Below are positions 44,778 through 54,615 of a stretch of DNA of 64,000 bases, one piece after another. How positions within the stretch are numbered: the first letter of the stretch is position 1; every line of letters begins with the position of its first letter. The notes below the pieces were generated by a model. The model did no database searches. It was not told the DNA's origin and worked only from the letters and a program-made list of their open reading frames with translations. A program made the position numbers and the translations under genes. Source of the stretch: Clostridium acetobutylicum ATCC 824 (GTDB lineage: Bacteria > Bacillota > Clostridia > Clostridiales > Clostridiaceae); contig NC_001988.2 of assembly GCF_000008765.1 (NCBI RefSeq), positions 1-64,000 of the forward strand. The letters run 5' to 3'.

Positions 44778-45998
44778 TTAATTTAAAATTTCAGTTCTTG
44801 CTTTAAGCTTTAGTACTTCTTCAGCAGCCCTTTTGTAGCCACCGCTTTCTCTGAAGGAATTATTGATTTTTCTTATGTTCTCCATGTAATTTTGGTTTGT
44901 CATTACCTCATATACAGAATTTCTTAGAAGCTCTGGTGTAAGAGTATCTATATCAAGCTTAATGCAGGCGCCTAAATCAGCGGTTCTTGATGCCATATAA
45001 GGCTGGTCTGCACCTAAAGGAATAGCTACAAAAGGAACGCTATTAAACAGTAAATCGTTAGTACTGTTCATTCCTGAATGCGTTACAGCTGCATTTGCAT
45101 ATTTTAAAATTTCTGTTTGAGATATATAATTTCTAACTACAAAGTTTTTAGGTATATCAAATTGTGATAAGTCAACTTTATATGCAGTCATAACGACTAC
45201 TACATCTTCGTTTTTAAAGGCATTAAAGAATGTCTCATAAAGTTTAATATCAAAATTGCTGTATACAGTACCTAGTGAAATGTATATTACCTTTTTATCC
45301 TTAATTTCTTCATAAGGGAAGTTTGATAAATCCTCTTTTCTATCGTATATAGGCGGACCTATAAATTTAAAGCTGTCATCATAATATTGAATATTTGGAA
45401 TAAAATATTTTGATGTGTATGCGAAGTTTACATCTCCCTTATTAAAAAATAGCTTCTTTATTTCAGGAAGTTCTATATCGTATTTTTCTTTAAGCCCATA
45501 TTTAAGCTTCATGTATTTTTCCATTATAGGAGTGTCTTTCATAGATTCTTCGGTAATGCCTTCAAGGCTTTTTGGCATAATTTCATCTGGAGTAGCAAAA
45601 ATTGCAAAAGATGAAAATGATGGCAGCTTTAATATTTGTGCTAGTAAGCTTCCAAAAGGACATGCAGCAGCATAACCAATGTAGTCAAATTTAGTACCAT
45701 TTGTTTTATCTAGAACAGATTCAATAGCTTTTTCACAAATATCAAGTGATTTTTCAATTATGGCAATTAAAGTTTCCTTGGTCATATTTGAGGCACTAAA
45801 GTGATGTTTTCTATTTGAGGGATCCATGGCACTACCATAATCTTTAAAGATAGCACCTGTCTTTTCTATTCTTTCTCTAAATTCTTCAGTACAAAAATAG
45901 GTTACTTCTTGTCCACGTTTAACTAATTCGCTTATAATACCTAGTGTTGGATTCACATGTCCATAAGCGGGGATACCTAAAAATAATATTTTTCCCAT
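44778..45998 (-). CDS. MGT/UGT-family glycosyltransferase
   Basis: A 406-aa GT1 enzyme resembling macrolide and flavonoid glycosyltransferases. FLGIPAYGHVNPTLGIISEL is the acceptor-side N-terminal block and THSGMNSTNDLLFNSVPFVA plus PLGADQPYMA the UDP-sugar-binding signature. Such enzymes in Firmicutes inactivate or decorate small molecules. Divergent TetR gene 46233 is its likely regulator. RBS AAGGATG before ATG. Confidence 0.9.
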   Translation of the reverse strand: MGKILFLGIPAYGHVNPTLGIISELVKRGQEVTYFCTEEFRERIEKTGAIFKDYGSAMDPSNRKHHFSASNMTKETLIAIIEKSLDICEKAIESVLDKTNGTKFDYIGYAAACPFGSLLAQILKLPSFSSFAIFATPDEIMPKSLEGITEESMKDTPIMEKYMKLKYGLKEKYDIELPEIKKLFFNKGDVNFAYTSKYFIPNIQYYDDSFKFIGPPIYDRKEDLSNFPYEEIKDKKVIYISLGTVYSNFDIKLYETFFNAFKNEDVVVVMTAYKVDLSQFDIPKNFVVRNYISQTEILKYANAAVTHSGMNSTNDLLFNSVPFVAIPLGADQPYMASRTADLGACIKLDIDTLTPELLRNSVYEVMTNQNYMENIRKINNSFRESGGYKRAAEEVLKLKARTEILN

Positions 45999-46232
45999 GT
46001 TATAATCACATCCTTATCAAGTTTATGTAATTTATAGTGTTTACTTTAGTATTTTGGTTTATACCATTCTGTTCTAGAAATGTTCATATTCTATGTTTTT
46101 ACCACATCTTGCTTTTAAAATATATATAAATTATAATTTTTAATAAATCAATATTCAATCACTAATATAGAAAAAAGTGTTGTTTAATCAACAGATTATA
46201 TACATTTTGTTGTTTATTTTGGAGGAAATTCA

Positions 46233-46799
46233 ATGAAGAATAGAATAGAAGATAGAAGAATAAAGTACACAAAGATGGTTATAAAACAAAGTTTAATTAC
46301 CCTCTTAAAAAATAAACCTATAAACAAGGTGACGGTTACAGAGATATGTAATTTGGCAGATATAAATAGGAGTACCTTTTATACTCATTATTCCAATCCA
46401 TACGATTTATTGGATTCAATAGAGGAAGAACTATTTGAGGAAGTAAAATCCTCGCTTAGGGATTCAGAAGGAGAGACAAAAATTGAAAACACTGTAAATG
46501 AAATTTTTAAGGCCATTGCAAAAAATAAGGAACTTTTTAAAATTTTTTTTAGTTCCCATAGAGATTATGGTTTTTTAATAAAGTTTTTTGGAGCTGTATA
46601 TAATAATTCTATTGATAATTTTAAATCAGCCTTTAAGTCTAATAACGATGCACAGTTGGAATATCTGTACAACTATATATTAACTGGTAATGCGTCTATC
46701 AGCTATAAATGGATTAAAAATGGATTAAAGGAAAGCCCAGAAGAAATGGCTTCCCTTGTCAATAGATTAATAGTACATACCATGTCATTTATAAAATAG
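46233..46799 (+). CDS. TetR/AcrR-family regulator
   Basis: A 188-aa regulator: HTH about 15-60 (ITLLKNKPINKVTVTEICNL and INRSTFYTHYSNPYDLL) with a TetR_C-type C-terminal domain. Divergent from the MGT glycosyltransferase; a TGTTG-TTTAAT-CAACA palindrome lies about 40-55 bases before the ATG. GGAGG precedes the ATG. It probably controls the two glycosyltransferases (inference). Converges on the MBL gene with a 2-base gap. Confidence 0.85.
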   Translation: MKNRIEDRRIKYTKMVIKQSLITLLKNKPINKVTVTEICNLADINRSTFYTHYSNPYDLLDSIEEELFEEVKSSLRDSEGETKIENTVNEIFKAIAKNKELFKIFFSSHRDYGFLIKFFGAVYNNSIDNFKSAFKSNNDAQLEYLYNYILTGNASISYKWIKNGLKESPEEMASLVNRLIVHTMSFIK

Positions 46800-46801
46800 A
46801 A

Positions 46802-47548
46802 CTATACTTGGAGTTCTAGATCATCATAGCTGGCATAGGAGTTATTAAAGATAGTTTTTGCAGCAAGTTCTGCTTTTTTTCTATCGTCTAGAGTTAGATA
46901 TTTAGCTGCATCAAAGTGAATAAGCATTAATTTTTTTGCACCAGCTTCTTTTGCAATCTTAGACGCTAATTCTGGGTTTAAATGCACAGAAGCGTCATCA
47001 GTGCCTAAGGGCTTCATGCTACATTCAGATATTAATAAATCTGCATTTTTAGCTAAAGTAATTGCATTAAAACAATAGCTAGTATCCGTGCAGTAGGATA
47101 TTGTTTTACTATCAATCTCAAGTCTTATACCAAGAACATATGAGCTGTGAACTAAAGGTAGAAAGGTTGCTTTAAATGGGAGAAAATTAAGCTTATTACA
47201 AGCCTCTATTATTTCAGTTTTAAAGGGCAGCTTCTTTATAGGAACTGTAAATGGAACGTTTACAAATTGATTAATTAATTTAGTTCCGCCTTTTGGAACT
47301 ATAATGTATAATCCTTTTGAAAATTTATTCAAGGGTAAAGTATGTAGACCTGAAATATGATCCAAGTGAAAGTGACTTAAAAAAAGATAAACAGGCTTAT
47401 CAGAAGAAATGCAATTTCTCAATTTTGATATACCATTTCCTGCATCTAAAATTATATAATAATTCCTATGTTCAATTAGAACTGATGGGGTGTTCCCTGT
47501 ATTTGAATCAAACCAACCATTTGTACCTAAGAAAGTTATCTTTAACAT
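46802..47548 (-). CDS. MBL-fold metallohydrolase (RNase Z-like)
   Basis: A 248-aa metallo-beta-lactamase-fold hydrolase. SHFHLDHISG is the HxHxDH metal motif (about 57-66), SYCTDTSYC and ISECSM and the late HFDAAKY complete the zinc site. Resembles RNase Z/phosphodiesterase-type proteins. Cytosolic. Substrate unknown. RBS GGGAGGGCATTAA before ATG. Confidence 0.85.
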   Translation of the reverse strand: MLKITFLGTNGWFDSNTGNTPSVLIEHRNYYIILDAGNGISKLRNCISSDKPVYLFLSHFHLDHISGLHTLPLNKFSKGLYIIVPKGGTKLINQFVNVPFTVPIKKLPFKTEIIEACNKLNFLPFKATFLPLVHSSYVLGIRLEIDSKTISYCTDTSYCFNAITLAKNADLLISECSMKPLGTDDASVHLNPELASKIAKEAGAKKLMLIHFDAAKYLTLDDRKKAELAAKTIFNNSYASYDDLELQV

Positions 47549-47892
47549 TTAATGCCCTCCCTTTGATTATTAGTTAATATATTTATTATACTAATAAGGT
47601 AAAATTATACAAGTGGGCAATTTATCAAACTCTTGTTATATTTCTTAGGAAAATATTTAATGAAGAAAAATTTGAGATAAACCGGAAGTAAGAAAATAAA
47701 ACATGCTTATATTCAGTAAATGGAAGCTAAAAAGTCGAATATAAAAGAAAAACGTAGAAAAAAATAGCATTATAGTATATAATATGTATATGTTTAAATT
47801 TGAAGATGATACGTGGTTAACAAGAGATTATATGGTCAAAAACGTTATTGTAATCAAAGCTTAAACTTAAATTTTAAAAGGGAGAGTGTATT
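47549..47892. other. Intergenic region before the chemoreceptor
   Basis: About 344 bases, no ORF or hairpin that I trust. AAAAGGGAGAG before 47893 is the RBS of the chemoreceptor gene. Confidence 0.5.
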
Positions 47893-49041
47893 ATGATTTC
47901 AGTACATGGTATAGATTACATAAAGGGTATGTGTGAGCTTCAAGTAGATGAAGTACCAGGAGGTGTTATTTACTTGATAAGTGATGGTAACGTGTTTACT
48001 TGGAGAAAAGCATCTATGGATTTTAATTTGGATATATTTCAAGTTGGAGAAAAATTAAATGCTGAAAGTGTAAATGTTAAGGCTCTGAGAGAAAAGAAAA
48101 GATTTGTAGAGAATGTTCCGCGTTCATTGTATGGAATTAGATTAAAGGTTATAGCCGATCCTATATTAGATGATGATGGCGAAGTTGTTGGGGTGTTTTC
48201 TATGGTATTCCCAGTTCTACATCCAATGATGTCAGCGTTCAAAGATTTTGCTCCAGTTTTGTCTGATATGTTTTCGGATGGTGTAGTATTATTTGTAACG
48301 GATTTAAATAAATTTGTAGAAGTACAGCACTCAGAAAATTTTGAGCTTCCTGAACTAAGAGCAGGTGATGAATTTAAAATTGATACTACTCCTGATAAGG
48401 TTATAAAAACTAATAAAGCTGTTTCAATTGAATACCCGTCTTCTGTATATGGCGTTCCAGTTTCTGCAGCTTGTCATCCTATAGTTGATGAGGTAACAGG
48501 AAAGATTGTGGGAACTTTTGGGCTACTTATTCCAAAGGTTGTGGCATCAAAGCTAAAAGAAGTATCACAAAGCTTAGAGGATGGTATTACGGAAATAGCA
48601 TCAACTATTGAAGAACTAGCAGCATCAGCATCAAACATACATGTAAACGAGCAGAAGCTAAATAATAGCATTGATGGTATAACATCATTATCTGAAGAAA
48701 TAAATTCTGTGACAAAGTTCATAAAAGATATAGCAAATCAAACTAAAATGCTAGGGTTAAATGCGTCTATAGAGGCGGCAAGAGCGGGTGAGATAGGAAA
48801 AGGTTTTGGGGTTGTTGCAGATGAAATAAGAAAATTATCTGAAGAGTCTAAGAGTACGGTACCTAAAATTAAAGAGCTAACTGATAAGATTATACAAAAG
48901 GTGAGCGAGTCTAGTGAAATGAGCCAAAGCTCGTTATCCTCAAGTCAGGAACAGGCTGCAGCTACACAGGAAATTACAGCAAGTATAGAAGAAATAACAT
49001 CTATGGCAGAGAACTTAAATGAAATAGCAGATAGATTATAA
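47893..49041 (+). CDS. Soluble methyl-accepting chemotaxis-like protein
   Basis: A 382-aa protein with no membrane segment. Two tandem N-terminal sensor repeats (about 5-115 and 120-220; each has the pattern ...[26 protein letters not shown] / [19 protein letters not shown], where I quote parts only) and a C-terminal MCP signalling domain whose hairpin tip is the near-invariant [20 protein letters not shown]. It is shorter than most cytosolic receptors and its tail ends soon after the signalling helices. It likely links an internal cue to CheA. RBS GGGAGAG. Confidence 0.85.
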   Translation: MISVHGIDYIKGMCELQVDEVPGGVIYLISDGNVFTWRKASMDFNLDIFQVGEKLNAESVNVKALREKKRFVENVPRSLYGIRLKVIADPILDDDGEVVGVFSMVFPVLHPMMSAFKDFAPVLSDMFSDGVVLFVTDLNKFVEVQHSENFELPELRAGDEFKIDTTPDKVIKTNKAVSIEYPSSVYGVPVSAACHPIVDEVTGKIVGTFGLLIPKVVASKLKEVSQSLEDGITEIASTIEELAASASNIHVNEQKLNNSIDGITSLSEEINSVTKFIKDIANQTKMLGLNASIEAARAGEIGKGFGVVADEIRKLSEESKSTVPKIKELTDKIIQKVSESSEMSQSSLSSSQEQAAATQEITASIEEITSMAENLNEIADRL

Positions 49042-49094
49042 TATAATAATTGTTGCATGCAGGAATTAGAAGAAATAAACTCCTGCATTATTTT

Positions 49095-49226
49095 TTATAT
49101 ATGGTTTAAAATTTCAATAAATCTTTTGGTTTCATACATAAGATCTCTAAGTATTAGAACCTTCCACTTTTCAACTATAAGTAAAAGAGTAGTTTCAATA
49201 GGACATGCTGGCAATTCTTCTTTCAT
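49095..49226 (-). pseudogene. Truncated HxlR-family regulator, 43 codons
   Basis: On the minus strand an ATG with RBS AAAGGAAAC opens MKEELPACPIETTLLLIVEK, then WKVLILRDLM and YETKRFIEIL, the N-terminal half of an HxlR winged helix (CPxxxTL..I..KWKxLIL.xL). It runs into a TAA after 43 codons instead of the usual 100-120. No continuing reading frame was found in the ~50 bases before the neighbouring gene. A gene stub. Confidence 0.7.
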
Positions 49227-49324
49227 AATATAGTTTCCTTTCAGATATATTCACATTAGTTACCTATGTGTACTTAGAAAACTTAAAAGTACTCACTTTA
49301 AGAGAGCTATAGTTCTAATTTTTT

Positions 49325-49360
49325 AAAAGGCACATTGGTAAAGTAATGTGCCTTTTAGTA
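49325..49360 (-). terminator. Terminator of the MFS gene
   Basis: Perfect 12-bp stem AAAAGGCACATT/AATGTGCCTTTT (49325-49336 with 49345-49356), A/T-run on both sides. Confidence 0.88.
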
Positions 49361-49362
49361 GG

Positions 49363-50589
49363 TTAATTTTTACTTCCTTCAAAGCTGTCTACAGTAAACA
49401 GGCTTGAAAACAATTTTCTCCAAATAAGAACAACTAGAATGGTTCCAACACCTCCAAGAAGTGCTGCAGGTACAGTACCCAAAAGTGAGGCTGTAATACC
49501 TGATTCAAATTCACCAAGTTGATTAGAGGTACCTATAAATATCATGTTTACAGAGCTTACCCTTCCTCTCATGTTATCAGGAGTTTCAAGTTGAACTAGA
49601 GTTGAACGAATAACAACACTTATTACATCTGATGCACCAAGTACAAAAAGAGCTAAAAAGGATACAATAACAGATTTTGATATTGCAAATATTATAGTTG
49701 ATAATCCAAAACACACTACTGCTGTGAACATTATTTTACCAACGTTTCTTTTTAGAGGCTTTCTTGTAAGTAAAGCTGACATAAGAAGTGCACCTACAGC
49801 TGGAGCTGATCTTAATACTCCTAGTCCAAAGGAGCCTATTTTTAAAATGCTGCTTGCATAGATAGGTAGAAGAGCTGTTGCTCCACCAAATAGTACTGCA
49901 AACAAATCTAGTGATATTGCTCCAAGAATTATAGGTCTGCTTTTAATGAAGGTTATTCCCGCAAAGAAGGATTTTAAATTTACAGGATCAGGTTTTCTTT
50001 CTTCCTTGTTCACATGAATTTGAATTATTAATACACTTGCCAGTATTAATAGTCCAGCGGTTATTGAGTAAATAAGTGAAGCTCCAAAGGAATAGAGGAT
50101 TCCAGCAAAACCCGGGCCTACTATAACTGCAAATTGAGAAGCTGAAGACACTAGCGCGGATGCCTTAGGAAAGATTTTTCTTTCAACTATATTAGGAAGT
50201 AAGGCTTGCATTGGCGGACCTTCAAAAGAATGAGCTAAAGCTATAAAGAAAACCATTATTAAGAAGCTTTCTTTAGTAATCCAGCCATTATAGTTTCCAA
50301 AGGCTAAAAGGGCTATGCAAATTCCTTGTACTAATTGGCTTATGGAAACTATTTTTCTTCTATCATATCTATCTGATATATGCCCAACAAACAGTGATAA
50401 CACTAGCATAGGAAGAAATTGAACTAGTCCAATAAGGCCAAGGTAAAAAGCTGAATGAGTAAGCGAGTACATTTGCCAACCAATAGCAACCGTAAGCATT
50501 TGATATGCAAAGTTACTGGATACCCGAGCTGTAATTAGTAAGCTTAAGGACTTGTTTTTTAATAGAGTCGGAGTTTTAATAAAGTTCAT
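49363..50589 (-). CDS. MFS exporter (enterobactin-exporter/YfiS-like)
   Basis: A 408-aa 12-span MFS protein. FVGHISDRYDRRKIV between helices 2 and 3, GLGVLRSAPAVGALL in the second half and VQLETPDNMRGRVSSVNM near the end fit the MFS_3 group of drug/siderophore exporters. Divergent from the carboxylesterase gene. RBS AGGTTAGG is weak. Substrate unknown. Confidence 0.87.
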   Translation of the reverse strand: MNFIKTPTLLKNKSLSLLITARVSSNFAYQMLTVAIGWQMYSLTHSAFYLGLIGLVQFLPMLVLSLFVGHISDRYDRRKIVSISQLVQGICIALLAFGNYNGWITKESFLIMVFFIALAHSFEGPPMQALLPNIVERKIFPKASALVSSASQFAVIVGPGFAGILYSFGASLIYSITAGLLILASVLIIQIHVNKEERKPDPVNLKSFFAGITFIKSRPIILGAISLDLFAVLFGGATALLPIYASSILKIGSFGLGVLRSAPAVGALLMSALLTRKPLKRNVGKIMFTAVVCFGLSTIIFAISKSVIVSFLALFVLGASDVISVVIRSTLVQLETPDNMRGRVSSVNMIFIGTSNQLGEFESGITASLLGTVPAALLGGVGTILVVLIWRKLFSSLFTVDSFEGSKN

Positions 50590-50764
50590 AGTATAATTCC
50601 TAACCTTTCAAAAAATAATAAATGATTACTATAGTAATTTTAAGTTAACGCGGGAAAAAGTCAATAAAATATTTGTAAGGATAAGTGAGAATTATTACAT
50701 TATTTTTATTAATATGTATTGAATGGTATAATATCTATAATTGCAATTAAGGAGTGAAATTACT

Positions 50765-52258
50765 ATGGGTACAATAGCAGAAACAAAGTATGGAAAACTA
50801 GAAGGCATAAAAGAAAACGGCATAAATAAGTGGCTTGGAATTCCGTACGCAAAACCGCCAGTAGGTGAACTTAGATTTAAGAGAACAGTTGAATGTGAGC
50901 CTTGGAATGGGGTGCGTTATGCAAAAAAACATGGCAGCAAACCACATCAATTTGCAAATACCTCTGAAGAAGTAGGTATAGAAAGTGAAGACTGCCTTTA
51001 TATGAATATTTGGGCACCAGAAAATGCAAAAAATTCTCCTGTATTTGTATGGATTTATGGTGGAGCTTATGCTATGGGTTCCTGCTCTGAAGCTTATTAT
51101 GACGGGACAAATTTTGCAAAAGAAGGTATAGTTTATGTAGCTTTTAACTATAGACTTGGTGTACTTGGTTTTTATGATTTTACAATGTATGATGATAGTT
51201 TTGATTCTAATTGTGGAGTTTCAGATCAAATAATGGCTCTAAAATGGGTAAAGGAAAACATTGAGGCTTTTGGAGGAGATCCAAACAATATTACAATTGC
51301 AGGTGAGTCAGCAGGTGCGGCATCTGTCACAAATATGTTAGCAGTACCAAAGGCAAAGGGATTGTTTAACAAGGCTATAGCAGAAAGTCCATTACCTGGT
51401 TGTGTTACAAGCCATAATACTGCTAGGTTAATTACAGATATATATTTAAAGCGCTTAGGGCTTGAAGCCAGCGAAGTACATAAATTAAAGACAATGGAGC
51501 TAGAGGATATAAAAAAGGCAGCATTATATGTGATAGACGACACTTGTAGCAGCTATCCAGGAATGTATATACCAGGGCCTGTACTTGATGATTTGATACC
51601 AAGATTGCCTTGGGAAGGGATAGCTTTAGGAAGTTCGAAAGGAGTAAAGCTCATAATCGGCACTAATCATGATGAAGGTACTTTATTTATTAATAAAAAT
51701 AAGTCTATGCTTCCAGGAGGATGGAAGGATGTAGAGAGAATGTTAAGAATGAATAAATGCTTTGATAGCTTGCCTAAGATTCATAAATTATACGATAAAT
51801 TCTCAGAAGAGATGATTCAAATTCAAGAAATCATGAAAGATAGAACTTTTTTAGTAGATTCTATTAAAGTTGCTGATGCACAAAGTGAAAAAAATGATAC
51901 TTGGATGTATCGTTTTGATTACGCTCCTATTTCTGCTAAGCTTAATGGACTTGGAGCAACACATGCAGTGGAGGTGTCTGTAGCGTTAAATAATACTAAA
52001 GGGGAAGGTATAGCCTATTCTTTTTGGAGGGATACGCCAGAGGATATAATTAAAAAATTCATAGAAAATATGCATATGTCATGGGTAAACTTTGCTAAAA
52101 CAGGAGATCCTAATGGCAATCTTGATATAGAGTGGAAAAAGTATGATTCTAAAAGTAGAACTACCTTTGTTTTTGATGAAGAAAATAAGGTAGAAAATAA
52201 TCCAGCAAAGGATATTTATGAAACTTGGAGAGATATTAAATTATATACTGATATATAG
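50765..52258 (+). CDS. Type B carboxylesterase (para-nitrobenzyl-esterase-like)
   Basis: A 497-aa alpha/beta-hydrolase. IWIYGGAYAMGS-type oxyanion loop (VWIYGGAYAMG), nucleophile in AGESAGAAS (about 183-191), a Glu in TNHDEG near 310 and His in GATHAVEV near 400 complete the triad. No signal peptide, so cytosolic. AAGGAG (50749-50754) is 10 bases before ATG 50765; an in-frame TTG at 50741 lies before the RBS. Monocistronic with a terminator. Confidence 0.9.
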   Translation: MGTIAETKYGKLEGIKENGINKWLGIPYAKPPVGELRFKRTVECEPWNGVRYAKKHGSKPHQFANTSEEVGIESEDCLYMNIWAPENAKNSPVFVWIYGGAYAMGSCSEAYYDGTNFAKEGIVYVAFNYRLGVLGFYDFTMYDDSFDSNCGVSDQIMALKWVKENIEAFGGDPNNITIAGESAGAASVTNMLAVPKAKGLFNKAIAESPLPGCVTSHNTARLITDIYLKRLGLEASEVHKLKTMELEDIKKAALYVIDDTCSSYPGMYIPGPVLDDLIPRLPWEGIALGSSKGVKLIIGTNHDEGTLFINKNKSMLPGGWKDVERMLRMNKCFDSLPKIHKLYDKFSEEMIQIQEIMKDRTFLVDSIKVADAQSEKNDTWMYRFDYAPISAKLNGLGATHAVEVSVALNNTKGEGIAYSFWRDTPEDIIKKFIENMHMSWVNFAKTGDPNGNLDIEWKKYDSKSRTTFVFDEENKVENNPAKDIYETWRDIKLYTDI

Positions 52259-52262
52259 TTAG

Positions 52263-52306
52263 AAGATGAGAAGTATTAAAATATATAGTACTTCTCATCT
52301 TTTGTT
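52263..52306. terminator. Bidirectional terminator
   Basis: Perfect 13-bp stem (52263-52275 with 52289-52301) and T-run on the + side; the minus side serves the SDR gene. Confidence 0.85.
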
Positions 52307-53027
52307 ATTTTACTCTAAAGCTTTCTGGAAGTATATTAATGAGCCAAGCTAAAAGGCGCCAGCGCTTTGAAATATATATTTTTCTTTTCTTTTTTAAAAT
52401 AGAAGTATATATTTCTTCAGCAGCTTTATCAGCAGTAGTTGTCCAAAAGAGCTTGGACTTATCAGCTTGCTTTGTCATTTCTGTATATACCCAGCCAGGC
52501 ACAACTTCTGTCACATATATTCTTTTGCTTGCTTTAGTTAGTAAAATTCTCAATCCCCTTAAGTAATTTGAAACAAATGCCTTTGATGCACAGTATGCAT
52601 TACTTCTATCGCTATATACCAAGGAGGACATGGAGGAAATTCCAACTATATGTCCATATTTTTGTTTCATAAAGTACTGGGAAGCTGTATTTGCCATAGC
52701 TGCGAAACCGGATATATTTGTAGCTATGGTTTCTTCTTCGTTACTCCAGCTTAGTTCTAGGTTAGGTCTTACAATTCCTGAACTTATAACAATTAAGTCT
52801 AGGCCGCCCAGTTCATCAATAAGCTCTTTTAAAAGCTCAATTGCCATATTGGGTTTACAAATGTCTATTTGCTTTATAAATGTTTTGGTTTTTATAGATT
52901 TTTGGAGATTTATAAGTCGTTCTTTTCTTCTTCCAGTAATTCCAACTATATAGCCGTTTTCGGCTAGTTTTTTTGCAGTTTCCATTCCTATACCTGAAGT
53001 GGCACCGATTACAATAGCTTTTTTCAT
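52305..53027 (-). CDS. Short-chain dehydrogenase (SDR)
   Basis: A 240-aa SDR. IGATSGIG (cofactor), SSGIVRP (the NNAG-like region, altered to SSG), SSMSSLVYSDRSNAYCASK with the YxxxK pair. Starts nine bases inside the open frame at ATG 53027, six bases after AAGGTG; the GTG at 53036 overlaps that RBS. Lies one base after the MarR gene's stop, so it is the MarR operon's second gene and probably its target. Confidence 0.88.
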   Translation of the reverse strand: MKKAIVIGATSGIGMETAKKLAENGYIVGITGRRKERLINLQKSIKTKTFIKQIDICKPNMAIELLKELIDELGGLDLIVISSGIVRPNLELSWSNEEETIATNISGFAAMANTASQYFMKQKYGHIVGISSMSSLVYSDRSNAYCASKAFVSNYLRGLRILLTKASKRIYVTEVVPGWVYTEMTKQADKSKLFWTTTADKAAEEIYTSILKKKRKIYISKRWRLLAWLINILPESFRVK

Positions 53028-53037
53028 TATTTTCACC

Positions 53038-53481
53038 TTATTCTATTCCTTTACTAATTTTATCTAATAGGTTAATAAGTGTTTCTCTTTCGACATCTTC
53101 ATTTAATGACATAAGAACTTTTTCCCACAGCTCTTTTTCAGCCTCCTCATGCTGATTACTTAGTTCGATACCATCCTTTGTAAGTTCAAGTGCATAGGAG
53201 CGTCTGTTTTCTTTATTTATAGTTCTTCTAACTAAATTTCTTTTTTCCAGTCTATCAACTATGCTGGTAAGAGTACTTCCGGGGATATCTAAATACTCTC
53301 CAATTTCTTTTAAAGCTGAATTGGGATATTTACTAGCTGCCTTTAGTACACTTAGTTCGCTGCTGGTTATGCCTTTTGGAAACATTGAATCTATATCTCC
53401 ATGAAGTTGTCTTAAACGTTTATATATACTGTGCATAACAGCATCAAATCTTTTATATTGTTCTTCACTTATTTTATTCAT
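53038..53481 (-). CDS. MarR-family regulator of the SDR operon
   Basis: A 147-aa winged-helix regulator (LKEIGEYLDIPGSTLTSIVDR is the recognition region, KENRRSYALELTKDG the wing). Promoter region has CGATATCG (53508-53515) and ATATCG (53537-53542) as a spaced repeat, a plausible autoregulatory site. First gene of a two-gene operon with the SDR. Confidence 0.87.
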   Translation of the reverse strand: MNKISEEQYKRFDAVMHSIYKRLRQLHGDIDSMFPKGITSSELSVLKAASKYPNSALKEIGEYLDIPGSTLTSIVDRLEKRNLVRRTINKENRRSYALELTKDGIELSNQHEEAEKELWEKVLMSLNEDVERETLINLLDKISKGIE

Positions 53482-53585
53482 ATAATCATTTCCTTTTAGT
53501 ATTATTTCGATATCGTATTAATTCTATATGGAAATAATATCGCTTTTTATAAAATATGTCAAGGGATTATTTATTTATATAAAAA

Positions 53586-53618
53586 AGCTCCTATTTAGGA
53601 GTTTACTAAATAGGAGCT
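53586..53618 (-). terminator. Terminator of the xylanase operon
   Basis: Perfect 12-bp stem AGCTCCTATTTA/TAAATAGGAGCT (53586-53597 with 53607-53618); T-run on the minus strand. Confidence 0.9.
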
Positions 53619-53625
53619 AAATATT

Positions 53626-54582
53626 CTAATGTGATGCTAAGTAAGATCTTAACCATTTAAGAGCTGGACGTTCAGTACCATTTGAATTAACTAAATAAGT
53701 ACCACTATTCCAAGTTTGACCTTGCATATATCCCCATAAAGTTATACCTTTTACATTAGGATTTTGATATAGAACAGGGAACTTTTGTTGATATCTAGCA
53801 AGCTGAGTTGAGTCATCGCCAGTCATATCAAGTTCTGATACGTATATTGGTAAACCTGTATTAGATAACATATTTAAAACATAGTTCATTGTTCCTACAG
53901 AAACGTTATCCATATTGAAATAGTGACATTGAATTCCTATTCCATCAATTAAACCTTTGCTTTTAAGAACATTTATGATTTTAACATAATTAGCTGCTGC
54001 ATTAGGATCGCCTATTATGCCATATTCATTAATTAAAAGTTTTGAATTAGGGAAGGCTTTTCTTGCCTGCTGATAAGACCATACAATCCAATCATAACCG
54101 GTGGAACCATCTCCGCCTAAAGCATTTTTGTAAGAAGGTTGAGTATGCAGTGGTTCATTTACAACATCAACAAAAGCTGAACCAGAATATCTTTGACCTG
54201 CGGCTGCAATCCATTTTGATACTTCAGATTTTTGATCTTGAGGTGAAAGATTTGACAACCAAGTAAGCTGCTGACTTCCCCATACTAAATTATGAAATTT
54301 GAATGGCATGTTTTTACTTCTGGCGTAATTATAAATAAGATCTGCGCTTCCCCAGTTATAATTGCCACGACCATATTCAATTGCGCCCCACTTAGTTGCA
54401 TTTTCTGGTGTAACTTGATTCCAATAGGTATCAAAGTTAGAAGGAATACTTCCTGCTATAATATTTCCTACAAATTTGCTATGTGACATAGCAGCTTTAA
54501 AAGTTCCTACACCTGAAATTGAAAGGGCAAGACCTAAAGCTAAGACTCCTGTACATATTTTTGATAATTTTGATTTTAACAT
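53626..54582 (-). CDS. Secreted GH10 endo-beta-1,4-xylanase
   Basis: A 318-aa exported xylanase. Signal peptide about 1-30. The catalytic pair is seen as DVVNEPLH (acid/base, about 145) and IYVSELDMTG (nucleophile, about 252). Other GH10 marks: TPENATKWGAIE, KFHNLVWGSQ and ITLWGY. It is a single-domain enzyme with no dockerin or carbohydrate-binding module. Cotranscribed with and 33 bases after a polysaccharide deacetylase, so the pair would strip acetyl groups and cut xylan. Confidence 0.93.
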   Translation of the reverse strand: MLKSKLSKICTGVLALGLALSISGVGTFKAAMSHSKFVGNIIAGSIPSNFDTYWNQVTPENATKWGAIEYGRGNYNWGSADLIYNYARSKNMPFKFHNLVWGSQQLTWLSNLSPQDQKSEVSKWIAAAGQRYSGSAFVDVVNEPLHTQPSYKNALGGDGSTGYDWIVWSYQQARKAFPNSKLLINEYGIIGDPNAAANYVKIINVLKSKGLIDGIGIQCHYFNMDNVSVGTMNYVLNMLSNTGLPIYVSELDMTGDDSTQLARYQQKFPVLYQNPNVKGITLWGYMQGQTWNSGTYLVNSNGTERPALKWLRSYLASH

Positions 54583-54615
54583 AATAACACTCCTTTTTTT
54601 ATTTAATAATTAATT

